From CAZBUK01 sp964495085 (GTDB lineage: Bacteria; Bacteroidota; Ignavibacteria; T3Sed10-11), in the NCBI GenBank assembly GCA_964495085.1, contig CAZBUK010000073.1:1-21198 (forward strand): a stretch of 21,198 bases of DNA, in the 5' to 3' direction. Below the pieces are notes generated by a model that did not search any database, had not been told where the DNA came from, and worked only from the letters and a program-made list of their open reading frames with translations. Numbering within the stretch: the first letter of the stretch is position 1; each line of letters opens with the position of its first letter. Positions 14,472 to 21,198 of this stretch are shown here, piece after piece. The translations under genes and the position numbers were made by a program.

Positions 14472-15521
14472 TTATATCTCAATGGTAATTTCCGCCGTGA
14501 ACAGAGTTTCATCCCGCCGTATGTCCAGTCGGGCTTTCGATCCGTAGACTGCCGCCAATCTGCTCCGTATGTTCTCGATTCCCAGCCTGGTTCCGTAGGT
14601 ATCGTTTTCGGATCGGTCGTATGGATTTTTTATCCGGATGTGGACCCTGCCGTTCTGCATGAACACACTGATCGCGATCGTTCCGCCTTCGATTCGGTTC
14701 GTTATCCCGTGTTTTACCGCATTTTCGACCAGCGGCTGAAGAATGAGGGGGGGAATTCCAAATCGCTGACACCGCTGATCTACGGAGATCTCCGATTTCA
14801 ACCGATCTCCGAATCGTACCCGCTCGATCTCGAGATAATCGGTGATGAGACCGATCTCTTCTGATAGCGGGACGTCGGTTTTGCCGCCGGCGGAAAGACT
14901 CTTCCGGAAGAAATCCGCAAGCAATTGGGTCATGGTACGCGCAGCATCCGGACTCTGCGAGGTCAACGCGCTGATCGAGTTCAGGCTGTTGAAGAGGAAA
15001 TGCGGGTTGATCTGCGACCGGAGCGCGCGGAGCTCCGCGTCCCGTGCAAGCATCTGCATTTCGACCGCGCGGCGCTCTGCGTTTTTCGAATCCTCCACAG
15101 ATATGAGAAGATAATGCACTAACAGGACGAGCAGGTAGAGCAGAAATCCCGCCCCCGTCATCAGACGAAGCTCGCTTGTCGCGAGAAGATCGCCGGATGA
15201 TCGATCATGAGAAGTTGCAATGAGCTTTACCCATTCGCCGGTGAGCGCAACCCAGACCGACGATGCAATCAGCGCCGATACGACGAATGCGCCGGCCATC
15301 TGGAGGTAGCCGGTCTTTCGCATGGGGAAATATCTGCAGAGATACCAGGCAGACACGCCGATAAATCCGTAAAGCAAAGCCGACGGAACCATGATCTGTG
15401 CGGAAACGAGCCAACTTCGCTGTTCCGGCAGAGCGATCAATGCGGTCAATAGTACCCCGGTTAGCAGCCAGGACACCATGTACACCAGTATCGCTTTTTT
15501 ATTGACAAAGAATGGATGCAT
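14472..15521 (-). CDS. LytS/YpdA-type sensor histidine kinase of the Lia-like operon
   Basis: A 349-residue integral-membrane kinase. It has hydrophobic segments near residues 11-32, 41-63, 75-94 and 120-142 (numbering from the TTG one codon upstream), with only short loops between them. It therefore probably senses within the membrane or through partner proteins. The catalytic part has QINPHFLFNSLNSISAL with the phospho-acceptor His at about 175, EIGLITDYLEIERVRFGDRL, the N-box LQPLVENAVKHGI and LGIENIRSRLAAVYG. The usual DxGxG box is replaced by IKNPYDRSEND, as often in this subfamily, so ATP binding probably uses the remaining boxes. A TTG at 15524 precedes the ATG at 15521, which I prefer. 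The gene starts 73 bases after the LiaF-like gene. Confidence 0.9.
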   Translation of the reverse strand: MHPFFVNKKAILVYMVSWLLTGVLLTALIALPEQRSWLVSAQIMVPSALLYGFIGVSAWYLCRYFPMRKTGYLQMAGAFVVSALIASSVWVALTGEWVKLIATSHDRSSGDLLATSELRLMTGAGFLLYLLVLLVHYLLISVEDSKNAERRAVEMQMLARDAELRALRSQINPHFLFNSLNSISALTSQSPDAARTMTQLLADFFRKSLSAGGKTDVPLSEEIGLITDYLEIERVRFGDRLKSEISVDQRCQRFGIPPLILQPLVENAVKHGITNRIEGGTIAISVFMQNGRVHIRIKNPYDRSENDTYGTRLGIENIRSRLAAVYGSKARLDIRRDETLFTAEITIEI

Positions 15522-15594
15522 CAATTATTCCGGTTTTCGATCGCCATCGAGGAACGAAGCCGGGAAGGCCGGCGGTATCCTCCGTCCCGTTCGT

Positions 15595-16302
15595 TCAATT
15601 TTTAATCTCCATTCCGCCCATGATCGCATATCCCTTAATGATCAGACGTTTAGCCTGCTCCGATCCCGAAGGAGTAGTCGTATCCTCGAAACCTCCGAGT
15701 AGCGGCGTACCGTCCAGGATGACGGTCCAGGAATCGGGAACCCTGAGTTCGATACCTCCCCAGAGCGCAAAGATATCCAGATAGACTTCATCCTGCTTTA
15801 TTTCCGCATTGCGGAGGTCGATCTCGCATCCCCCCATGATTGCGGTCGCTTCACCTCCTTTGAAATCTTTCGAGGTACACTGCCGCTTGATTCCTCCCAT
15901 AAACGCGAATACGTTAACGTACGAATTCGGATCCTCAGATTCATCGGTGGAGAGAATACCGGGAGAACTTCGCCTTGCAAGGGAGCTCCATATGAGCGTG
16001 GTTCCCAAACCGATCAGCAGGATGATCAGGAAGTCGCTGAATCCGAACGACAGGGAAGTCAGTTTTCCGATCAGGAGCAGAGAACCGCTTATGACAAATA
16101 TCAACCCGATGAATTTACCCGTACCCGAGTACGATTGAAGGATTTTGAATAAACCGAACATGATCAGGAGTGCGGGCCAGAGGCGCAGAATTTCCCCTGC
16201 GTACAGCACGTCGAGCCGGTCGAGCATGAAGATTATGCCGAGACCGAGGATAAGCAGACCCATGACGAACTGGGATGTGATCTTGACGGATTTAGCAGAC
16301 AT
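15595..16302 (-). CDS. LiaF-like membrane protein (DUF5668-type transmembrane plus cell-wall-active response C-terminal domain)
   Basis: The 235-residue protein has four hydrophobic helices in the first half (from FVMGLLILGLGIIFML through FLIILLIGLGTTLIW). The C-terminal half is rich in beta strands, with a repeated x-GG turn: FAFMGG, TAIMGG, FALWGG, PLLGG and YAIMGG, a repeat pattern of the LiaF/YvqF C-terminal domain. In Bacillus, LiaF inhibits its kinase until envelope damage; a similar role for the next-door kinase is inference. I chose the ATG at 16302 because GAGGAG sits just before it. An in-frame start at 16362 would add 20 polar residues read from within the previous gene. It overlaps that gene by 11 bases. 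Confidence 0.85.
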   Translation of the reverse strand: MSAKSVKITSQFVMGLLILGLGIIFMLDRLDVLYAGEILRLWPALLIMFGLFKILQSYSGTGKFIGLIFVISGSLLLIGKLTSLSFGFSDFLIILLIGLGTTLIWSSLARRSSPGILSTDESEDPNSYVNVFAFMGGIKRQCTSKDFKGGEATAIMGGCEIDLRNAEIKQDEVYLDIFALWGGIELRVPDSWTVILDGTPLLGGFEDTTTPSGSEQAKRLIIKGYAIMGGMEIKN

Positions 16303-16666
16303 TTTTGTTCTCCTCGGCCGGGATGTAGTTTCGTTTGCGTTCGAAAGATTTCCAGAGCTCATTGATCCCTACAATAATGAGGACGATCGGCCACGTGTGT
16401 CCGAAACCGAACCCGAAGATGTGGTTAACGGAACAATAGAACCAGGCTCCCATGAGAATCCACCATGTACCTTCACGGTATTCGGAGGATTTTCTCCCGT
16501 AAACGATTTGGATAGTTCCCGCACCGACTGCAATGACCGCGACTATGTCCCAGATTGAAAAGTCGAGATACAGACCTCGCTCAAAGAGCAGAAGAGCGCC
16601 GGCGGTCACGAGCAGTATACCGGCGATGAGCCGGCTGTCGGGTTTTCGTTTTCGATTAATTTCCAT
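16292..16666 (-). CDS. Small LiaI/DUF5668-like membrane protein
   Basis: The 124-residue protein has a charged N-terminus (MEINRKRKPD) followed by about four hydrophobic segments: LIAGILLVTAGALLLF, IVAVIAVGAGTIQIVYG, WWILMGAWFYCSVNHIFG and WPIVLIIVGINELW. This matches the DUF5668/LiaF-LiaI transmembrane domain, often the first gene of envelope-stress operons. AAGGAG just upstream of the ATG is a strong SD. Its stop overlaps the start of the LiaF-like gene by 11 bases, so the two are translationally coupled. It is the first gene of the probable four-gene operon that ends with the LytTR regulator. Confidence 0.8.
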   Translation of the reverse strand: MEINRKRKPDSRLIAGILLVTAGALLLFERGLYLDFSIWDIVAVIAVGAGTIQIVYGRKSSEYREGTWWILMGAWFYCSVNHIFGFGFGHTWPIVLIIVGINELWKSFERKRNYIPAEENKNVC

Positions 16667-16863
16667 GGATGTCTCCTTATATCATCGATATAAAAATAGA
16701 AAGATATCGGGTGAAAAGAAACGTACGATCAATATACAATTTCCGGTTTCCGTTTTTTTTATATATATGATACCGATACGGATATTCCGAATCACTATAT
16801 TCTCGGTGGAAGGAGGGAGGGGATCGGTGAACTGCGGTGTATCGGTATGATCACCCGATATGG

Positions 16864-16909
16864 TACCCGCCGGATTTCAGAAGTTACCTTCGTCTCATCA
16901 CGGCGGGTA
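16864..16909. repeat. 9-bp inverted repeat after the DUF6530-like gene
   Basis: TACCCGCCG (16864-16872) and CGGCGGGTA (16901-16909) flank 28 bases, about 20 bases past the stop of the minus-strand gene. The stem could help end that transcript, but no T run follows on the minus strand, so its role as a terminator is doubtful. Confidence 0.3.
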
Positions 16910-16929
16910 GTAGTTGTATCCTGCGGTAA

Positions 16930-17409
16930 TCAATATCCGAGTTTCTTCAAAATGCCCGAAAGCAGCTTAAGCCGCTCACCGATAATTTCATCGTCCCGGT
17001 GCAGACATTCATCAAAGAGTTGTATATCCTCTTGAATATGCTCATTCGATGTACATACGGCGACATTCATTGCATTCCCCTGCAAAGGGACTCTCTCTAT
17101 TACAGGGAAGTTCGGATATTCTGAATCTTCTGTATGATATCGATGGGCAAAGTAATGTTTTGCCTTGCAGATCAGAATGGCGAGATCGAGCACCCGATGG
17201 AGAGGCATTTCTTCGGATTGTCTGGACCATTTTTCACCTGTGTGACGCCAGATTTTCGCAGAGATCTCCACTTTTCCGCGCTCATTCCACTGAGCAAGTC
17301 CGAGCGAAAGCCCTTTTGTGTCGGAGTTAACAGCATATCTCCCATCTACCCGATTATAATCCTCTGAAGTAATCACAGGTTTATGCTTTAAATCAACGGG
17401 AATTTTCAT
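16930..17409 (-). CDS. Conserved small protein of unknown function (DUF6530-like)
   Basis: The 159-residue cytoplasmic protein has no signal peptide or membrane segment. Distinctive stretches are MKIPVDLKHKPVITSEDYN, VDGRYAVNSDTKGLSLGLAQ, ISAKIWRHTGEKWSRQSEE and MPLHRVLDLAILICKA. They match an uncharacterised family that I recall as DUF6530, known mainly from Firmicutes. I assign no activity. AAAGGAA precedes the ATG. A promoter and a 23-bp operator palindrome lie directly upstream, so the gene appears to be individually repressed. The AT-rich control region and the mostly Firmicute family spread hint at transfer. No regulator gene is next to it. Confidence 0.75.
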   Translation of the reverse strand: MKIPVDLKHKPVITSEDYNRVDGRYAVNSDTKGLSLGLAQWNERGKVEISAKIWRHTGEKWSRQSEEMPLHRVLDLAILICKAKHYFAHRYHTEDSEYPNFPVIERVPLQGNAMNVAVCTSNEHIQEDIQLFDECLHRDDEIIGERLKLLSGILKKLGY

Positions 17410-17428
17410 AATTGTTCCTTTCAGTAAA

Positions 17429-17451
17429 TTAGTAGATTACTAATCTACTAA
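17429..17451. promoter_or_regulatory. Operator-like palindrome: 11-bp arms, 1-base centre
   Basis: TTAGTAGATTA (17429-17439) and TAATCTACTAA (17441-17451) are perfect inverted repeats around a single C. The site overlaps the predicted -10 box of the gene ending at 16930 and ends ~20 bases before its start codon, a classic repressor position. The size and symmetry fit a dimeric helix-turn-helix regulator such as a MarR, TetR or HxlR type. Confidence 0.65.
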
Positions 17452-17470
17452 AAGTAATCATGAAAAGCAA
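17442..17470 (-). promoter_or_regulatory. Sigma70-like promoter of the DUF6530-like gene
   Basis: On the minus strand TTGCTT (17465-17470) is followed after 17 bases by TAGATT (17442-17447). Both are partial matches with ideal spacing. The -10 box lies within one arm of the palindrome at 17429-17451. Confidence 0.45.
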
Positions 17471-17536
17471 CTATTTCCCGCATTGCCACGGGATCGCATG
17501 CCTGCATCCCGGTTAAGATTGTTAGAAGAGCTATTC

Positions 17537-18619
17537 TTATTTGAGGATGAGTAGTTTTTCCAAAAAATTGGCATACTCTTCTGCAGCCGACTGTATCAGA
17601 CTTTGATGGGATTTTTTACCCGCACCAAAGGGCGCCGGTTCGACTATAACCCTTGAACCCTTTACCGTTCTCTTCCAGGTTCCGACGACACGTCCGTCAA
17701 GGACAATGACGGGCCGGAATACACCGTTCATCGATATAACCTCCGCTCGATGCCTGTTTCCCAGCATAATGCTGCGGTCTTTATAACCGACTATATACTC
17801 ATCGAAAGCAGGTAGCAAAACTATCCTACGCTCCGCGGATAAAGTTTCCGGTGTATCATTTGCCATCCAGTACGATTTTCCCTTTACCGCGAGCAGGACC
17901 AGCGGAGGATTTGCTGCCTCAAGACCCCGGCGCGCGTCAGACGCGGTAAGGCCTGACCACCAGATGAAGTCGTCGATTGCGGCAGGACCGCGGCTCGTAA
18001 AATACCTTCCCGCGAGCATCGCAAGCGACTGCTCCCGATCCGGAATTTTTCGGGACGGCGTCCATTCCTCAAGTAGCGTGTATGTGAACTGCTTATCGCG
18101 GCGGGGACCGAAACATAGTACACGATCCAATCCCGCACGCTGCAACATATACGCAAGTCGCTGTCCGTCCGTTTTTATTCCCGATCTATTGAGGCGGAGC
18201 GCGATCTCATGGCGAGTCAACTGTTTACCGCCGGTAAGGATCTTTTCCATAACTCCGACGGCTTTCAACAGTGTCGCAGAGTCGAGTCCGAGTTGCCTGT
18301 ATCTCGTTGCGTTGGCGGCTATGATCCGGGGGGCGAGAAGCGCCAGCAGCCATCGGACGTCCTTAGCCGAGACGAAATGAAGCGTGCCCCGCATCGGCCA
18401 TGTCCGAACAATCTTTCCGAGAGCCACAGCTCTTTCCATGTCTGCGGAACTACTGCCGGGTAAGCGTACACCCATCGCCCACAACGAACTTTCATACTCC
18501 TGCGCCTGGATACCGCAGACCCGTTCGAGAAGATTTTCAGGCGTCCGGAGCTTCGACTCCGTTATGTGTTGATGTGTCAGACGACAGGCTGCGATACCAG
18601 CAGGTTTCATACGTCTCAT
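17537..18619 (-). CDS. Winged-helix HTH_42 family protein, putative AlkZ/YcaQ-like DNA glycosylase
   Basis: The 360-residue protein matches the HTH_42 (PF06224) superfamily. It has CRLTHQHI and LLERVCGIQAQEYESSLWAMGVRL near the N-terminus, TWPMRGTLHFVSAKDVRWLLALL, a winged-helix stretch LTRHEIALRLNRSGI, then PAAIDDFIWWSGL and the C-terminal LPAFDEYIVGYKDRS ... NGVFRPVIVLDGRVVGTWKR. Characterised members (Streptomyces AlkZ, E. coli YcaQ) excise alkylated bases or unhook interstrand crosslinks. AlkZ uses a QxQ motif, and Q38-A-Q40 sits at the same place here. Substrate is unknown. The start could be ATG 18619 or 18610; neither has a clear SD. It follows the methyltransferase gene by 42 bases, so co-transcription is likely. 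Confidence 0.85.
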   Translation of the reverse strand: MRRMKPAGIAACRLTHQHITESKLRTPENLLERVCGIQAQEYESSLWAMGVRLPGSSSADMERAVALGKIVRTWPMRGTLHFVSAKDVRWLLALLAPRIIAANATRYRQLGLDSATLLKAVGVMEKILTGGKQLTRHEIALRLNRSGIKTDGQRLAYMLQRAGLDRVLCFGPRRDKQFTYTLLEEWTPSRKIPDREQSLAMLAGRYFTSRGPAAIDDFIWWSGLTASDARRGLEAANPPLVLLAVKGKSYWMANDTPETLSAERRIVLLPAFDEYIVGYKDRSIMLGNRHRAEVISMNGVFRPVIVLDGRVVGTWKRTVKGSRVIVEPAPFGAGKKSHQSLIQSAAEEYANFLEKLLILK

Positions 18620-18661
18620 GCATTCGCTACTGCGAGGTGATGGGAGAAGGGAAGCGAATGT

Positions 18662-19417
18662 TTATTTCACCGCTACCACGAGCATTTCGAAATCGTCCGT
18701 TGTCAGCGTGTCTTTTCTGCTGTATGCTCCGAGTTTACATCCGTAAATATCGATCTTACTAAATTTCAGCGATTTCAATTGCCATGTGATTTCCGAGGGT
18801 ACGTAATATCTTTCGCTGGTATGCAGACGGGCCGTTTTCCCGTTGTCGTCCGTGAACTCGAACGTACCGATATCCCGAAAAGTCATCAGATCGAACTTAT
18901 TCGCCGTGGCGGAGCCGCTTTTGGAATCGCTGTTCACAAAATCTTTCACGGAATGGTACAGTGGGAAAAGTCCGTTCAACGTGCTGAAGATGAACTTGCC
19001 GCCGGACCGGAGTGCGCGCGCTGCCGATTGGAGGATCATATAGTTCATCTCGTCGGTTTCCATCAGGGGGAATGCCCCTTCGCACAACATGATGGCTGCA
19101 TCGAATTCAGCAGAGAACGGGAGTTTTCGCGCATCGCACTGTATGAAATCGACTTCGACGCCGGCATCCCGGGCTTTCGTACTCGCCCTGGACAGCATCG
19201 ATGCAGACAGGTCGATCCCCGTAACCTTGTAGCCTCGGCGTGCCAATTCGATTGCGTGGCGGCCGGTACCGCACCCGATGTCGAGAATTCTGTTAGTTTT
19301 TAAATAGCCGATCTCAGCCTCGATGAAATCTACCTCGCCGGATGTTCCTTTTGTGAATTCCTCCTTCTCATACTGATCGGCAAAATTCCTGAAGAGCTCT
19401 ACATACCATTGATTCAT
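18662..19417 (-). CDS. Class I SAM-dependent methyltransferase
   Basis: The 251-residue soluble enzyme has a Rossmann-type methyltransferase fold. Motif I is ILDIGCGTGRHAIELARRG (44-62), binding S-adenosylmethionine. GIDLS (67-71) supplies the acidic residue for the ribose hydroxyls. FIQCDARKLPF (91-101) is motif III and FDAAIMLCEGAF is motif IV, followed by LRSGGKFIFSTLN. The N-terminal YVELFRNFADQYEKEEF is typical of Methyltransf_25/11 small-molecule enzymes. The substrate cannot be told. The nearest SD candidate is weak. The putative DNA glycosylase gene follows closely on the same strand. Confidence 0.87.
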   Translation of the reverse strand: MNQWYVELFRNFADQYEKEEFTKGTSGEVDFIEAEIGYLKTNRILDIGCGTGRHAIELARRGYKVTGIDLSASMLSRASTKARDAGVEVDFIQCDARKLPFSAEFDAAIMLCEGAFPLMETDEMNYMILQSAARALRSGGKFIFSTLNGLFPLYHSVKDFVNSDSKSGSATANKFDLMTFRDIGTFEFTDDNGKTARLHTSERYYVPSEITWQLKSLKFSKIDIYGCKLGAYSRKDTLTTDDFEMLVVAVK

Positions 19418-19514
19418 GTTCTATTATCCGTTCATTTGATTTTAGCATTGTCAGAGAGAGCATGGATTATGAAGCGAAACAGCGATAATCAAAGAGCTAT
19501 ATCATCGGAAACGT

Positions 19515-21198
19515 TCAATACCCCGCAGCCTGGCCGTCCTTGCGCGATTCGGATGCTCCGTAGTATACCCGGTTTACCGGGTCGTACCTGATTGCCTGAT
19601 ACCCGCCGTAACCGCCGAGATTCCACTGGATGGTGTGGCCTTTGAGCATGAGCGCTCTGACGGTCTCCCAGGAATAACCGGTCTCCAGATAAACGGTTCC
19701 GCCTCCGGTCATTTTCTCACCGGTCGGCTCGGAGGATCCAACGTGCTGTACGCGCGGAGCGTCGCCCGCTTCCTGCAGGTTCATGCCGAAGTCGACGATA
19801 TTCATGACGATCTGAGCATGCCCCTGCGGCTGCATCCCTCCTCCCATGACGCCGAAACTCATAAATGGTTCGCCATCTCTTGTAACAAATCCCGGAATGA
19901 TCGTGTGAAACGGTCGTTTATTCGGTTCGTATGTATTCAAGAATCCCTCCTCCAGATTGAATGATTCGCCGCGATCCTGCAGGACGAATCCGAGACCGTA
20001 GGGGGTCATCCCCGAGCCCATTCCCCGATAGTTGCTTTGAATGAGGGAAACCATGTTTCCATCTTTATCGGCCGTTGTTAAATAAATTGTGTTCTGCTGA
20101 TCGGGTACGCCATGATCGTACCGTCGGGCAGCCCGGTCCGGATCGATCAGTTTCCGCCGCTCCGCTGCATATGCTTTCGACAGCAACCAATCGACCGGAA
20201 TATCGTTGAACTCCATATCCGCATAATAATGAGCCCTGTCTTCGAAAGCGAGTTTCTTTGCCTCGACGAAATGATGCAGGTATTCCGGGCTCCCGAATCC
20301 CATTTCTTTCACATCGTATCCTTCCATGATATTTAGTATCTGAAGTCCGGCGATCCCCTGGCCGTTCGGCGGCAACTGCCAGATATCGTATCCGCGGTAG
20401 TTGACCGATACGGGATCGATCCATTCGGAGGTATGAGAGGCAAGATCCTCGTACGATAAGAAACCGCCCTGATCTACGATATACCTCGCGATCGTCTCCG
20501 CGATTTCACCCCGGTAGAACGCATCCCTTCCTCCCGCTGCGATCATCTCATAGGTATTTGCCAGATCCGGATTCCTGAAGATCTCCCCCTTGGCAGGCAT
20601 CCGGCCGCCGGGCATGTACGTCTCCTTGAAATTCGGAAAGTCCGAGAGCAGCCGGGCGGAACGTTCGAGGTAGAAGGCGATCAGTTCGGCAACCGGATGG
20701 CCCTCCCGCGCATAGGTTATTGCGGGTGCAAGCAGTTCCGGCATCGGGAGCCGTCCGAATTTTCCATGGAGCTCGAACCACCCGTCCACCGTGCCGGGGA
20801 CACTGACGGGAAGCGGACCGAATGAAGGGATCCTGGTATAGCCGTTTTCGATGAAGTATTCTCTGGTGAGGGATTTCGGCGACCGGCCGCTCGCGTTGAG
20901 TCCGTACAACCTTTTGGTACCGGCATCCCATACGATTGCGAAGAGATCCCCACCTATGCCGCATCCGGTCGGCTCGACCAGTCCGAGCATCGCGTTTGCC
21001 GCAATGGCCGCATCCACAGCGCTGCCTCCCCGTTTGAGTATATCAACGGCGACTTGCGTGGCAAGCGGATGGCTGGTGGCCGCCATGCCACGCTGTGCGA
21101 TGACTTCGGATCGTGAAGCAAATTCTCTGCCGGTTATTCTGTCCTGCGACGCAACGATCGCGGGATACATCAGAAGCGCAATGAGGAAGGAGGCAAGT
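19515..21198 (-). CDS. ggt: Gamma-glutamyltransferase (Ntn-hydrolase), 5' end outside window
   Basis: It is a periplasmic or secreted enzyme that cleaves gamma-glutamyl bonds (glutathione and related compounds). The open frame runs through the window edge: before the internal ATG at 21170 it reads LASFLIALL, so the signal peptide core is LASFLIALLMYPAIVAS, with cleavage likely before QDR, and the true start is beyond 21198. Counting from the Met at 21170, GMAATSHPLATQVAVDILKRGGSAVDAAIAA (29-59) is the family N-terminus, NASGRSP (92-98) holds the gamma-glutamyl-binding Arg, and T361 in QQNTIYLTTADKDGN is the expected autoprocessing nucleophile. That Thr would split the precursor into large and small subunits. 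GSGMTPYGLGFVLQDRG and MGGGMQPQGHAQIVMNIVDFG are further conserved blocks. The C-terminus is complete. Confidence 0.93.
   Translation of the reverse strand, partial: LASFLIALLMYPAIVASQDRITGREFASRSEVIAQRGMAATSHPLATQVAVDILKRGGSAVDAAIAANAMLGLVEPTGCGIGGDLFAIVWDAGTKRLYGLNASGRSPKSLTREYFIENGYTRIPSFGPLPVSVPGTVDGWFELHGKFGRLPMPELLAPAITYAREGHPVAELIAFYLERSARLLSDFPNFKETYMPGGRMPAKGEIFRNPDLANTYEMIAAGGRDAFYRGEIAETIARYIVDQGGFLSYEDLASHTSEWIDPVSVNYRGYDIWQLPPNGQGIAGLQILNIMEGYDVKEMGFGSPEYLHHFVEAKKLAFEDRAHYYADMEFNDIPVDWLLSKAYAAERRKLIDPDRAARRYDHGVPDQQNTIYLTTADKDGNMVSLIQSNYRGMGSGMTPYGLGFVLQDRGESFNLEEGFLNTYEPNKRPFHTIIPGFVTRDGEPFMSFGVMGGGMQPQGHAQIVMNIVDFGMNLQEAGDAPRVQHVGSSEPTGEKMTGGGTVYLETGYSWETVRALMLKGHTIQWNLGGYGGYQAIRYDPVNRVYYGASESRKDGQAAGY

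Noticed and set aside
14471..14512. Upstream start of the second LytTR regulator
   Set aside because: It would read 14 residues inside the kinase gene. Receiver domains normally begin a few residues before the VDDE motif, as the 14470 start does.

Overview
The window looks like chromosomal DNA from a Gram-negative member of the FCB group (the Bacteroidota / Rhodothermota / Balneolota / Ignavibacteriota neighbourhood). The evidence is a SusC/SusD outer-membrane pair, a DUF2851 protein, two LytS/LytTR two-component pairs and a LiaF/DUF5668 membrane pair. Several genes carry strong Shine-Dalgarno sequences (AAGGAGG before DUF2851, AAGGAG before the LiaI-like gene). That argues for a deep branch such as Rhodothermia, Balneolia or Ignavibacteria rather than classical Bacteroides, where such sites are usually weak. 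This placement is an inference.

Left part (1-1384) is AT-richer, has no convincing intact gene and looks like a landing zone for mobile and repetitive DNA. It opens with what I read as the last ~54 bases (end of domain V plus domain VI) of a group II intron whose body lies outside the window. Then come several palindromic extragenic repeats, two diverged copies of one repeat family, and a broken lipoprotein-like gene on the minus strand. A sigma70-like promoter precedes dcd.

Plus-strand housekeeping block (1385-4908): dCTP deaminase, a solitary HicB-like protein, orotidine 5'-phosphate decarboxylase and a DUF2851 protein. A GC-rich hairpin at 4944-4977 separates this block from the convergent genes that follow.

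Minus-strand uptake block (5075-12298): read right to left, a LytS-type histidine kinase, its LytTR response regulator, a 562-bp gap holding a 95-bp structured palindrome, then susC and susD. The order suggests that the kinase/regulator pair controls nutrient uptake by SusCD. Divergent from the kinase, across a ~630-bp gap, is a plus-strand gene for an exported or membrane-anchored intradiol dioxygenase-like protein.

Envelope-sensing block (13733-16666, minus): a LiaI/DUF5668-like membrane protein, a LiaF-like protein, a second LytS-type kinase and a second LytTR regulator form a probable four-gene operon. It resembles the LiaFSR envelope-stress module, with a LytTR regulator in place of the NarL-type one.

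Right part (16930-21198, all minus): a small conserved protein of unknown function behind a near-perfect operator palindrome that overlaps its -10 box; a winged-helix HTH_42/AlkZ-like putative DNA glycosylase with a QxQ motif; a class I SAM methyltransferase; and a gamma-glutamyltransferase cut by the window edge inside its signal peptide.
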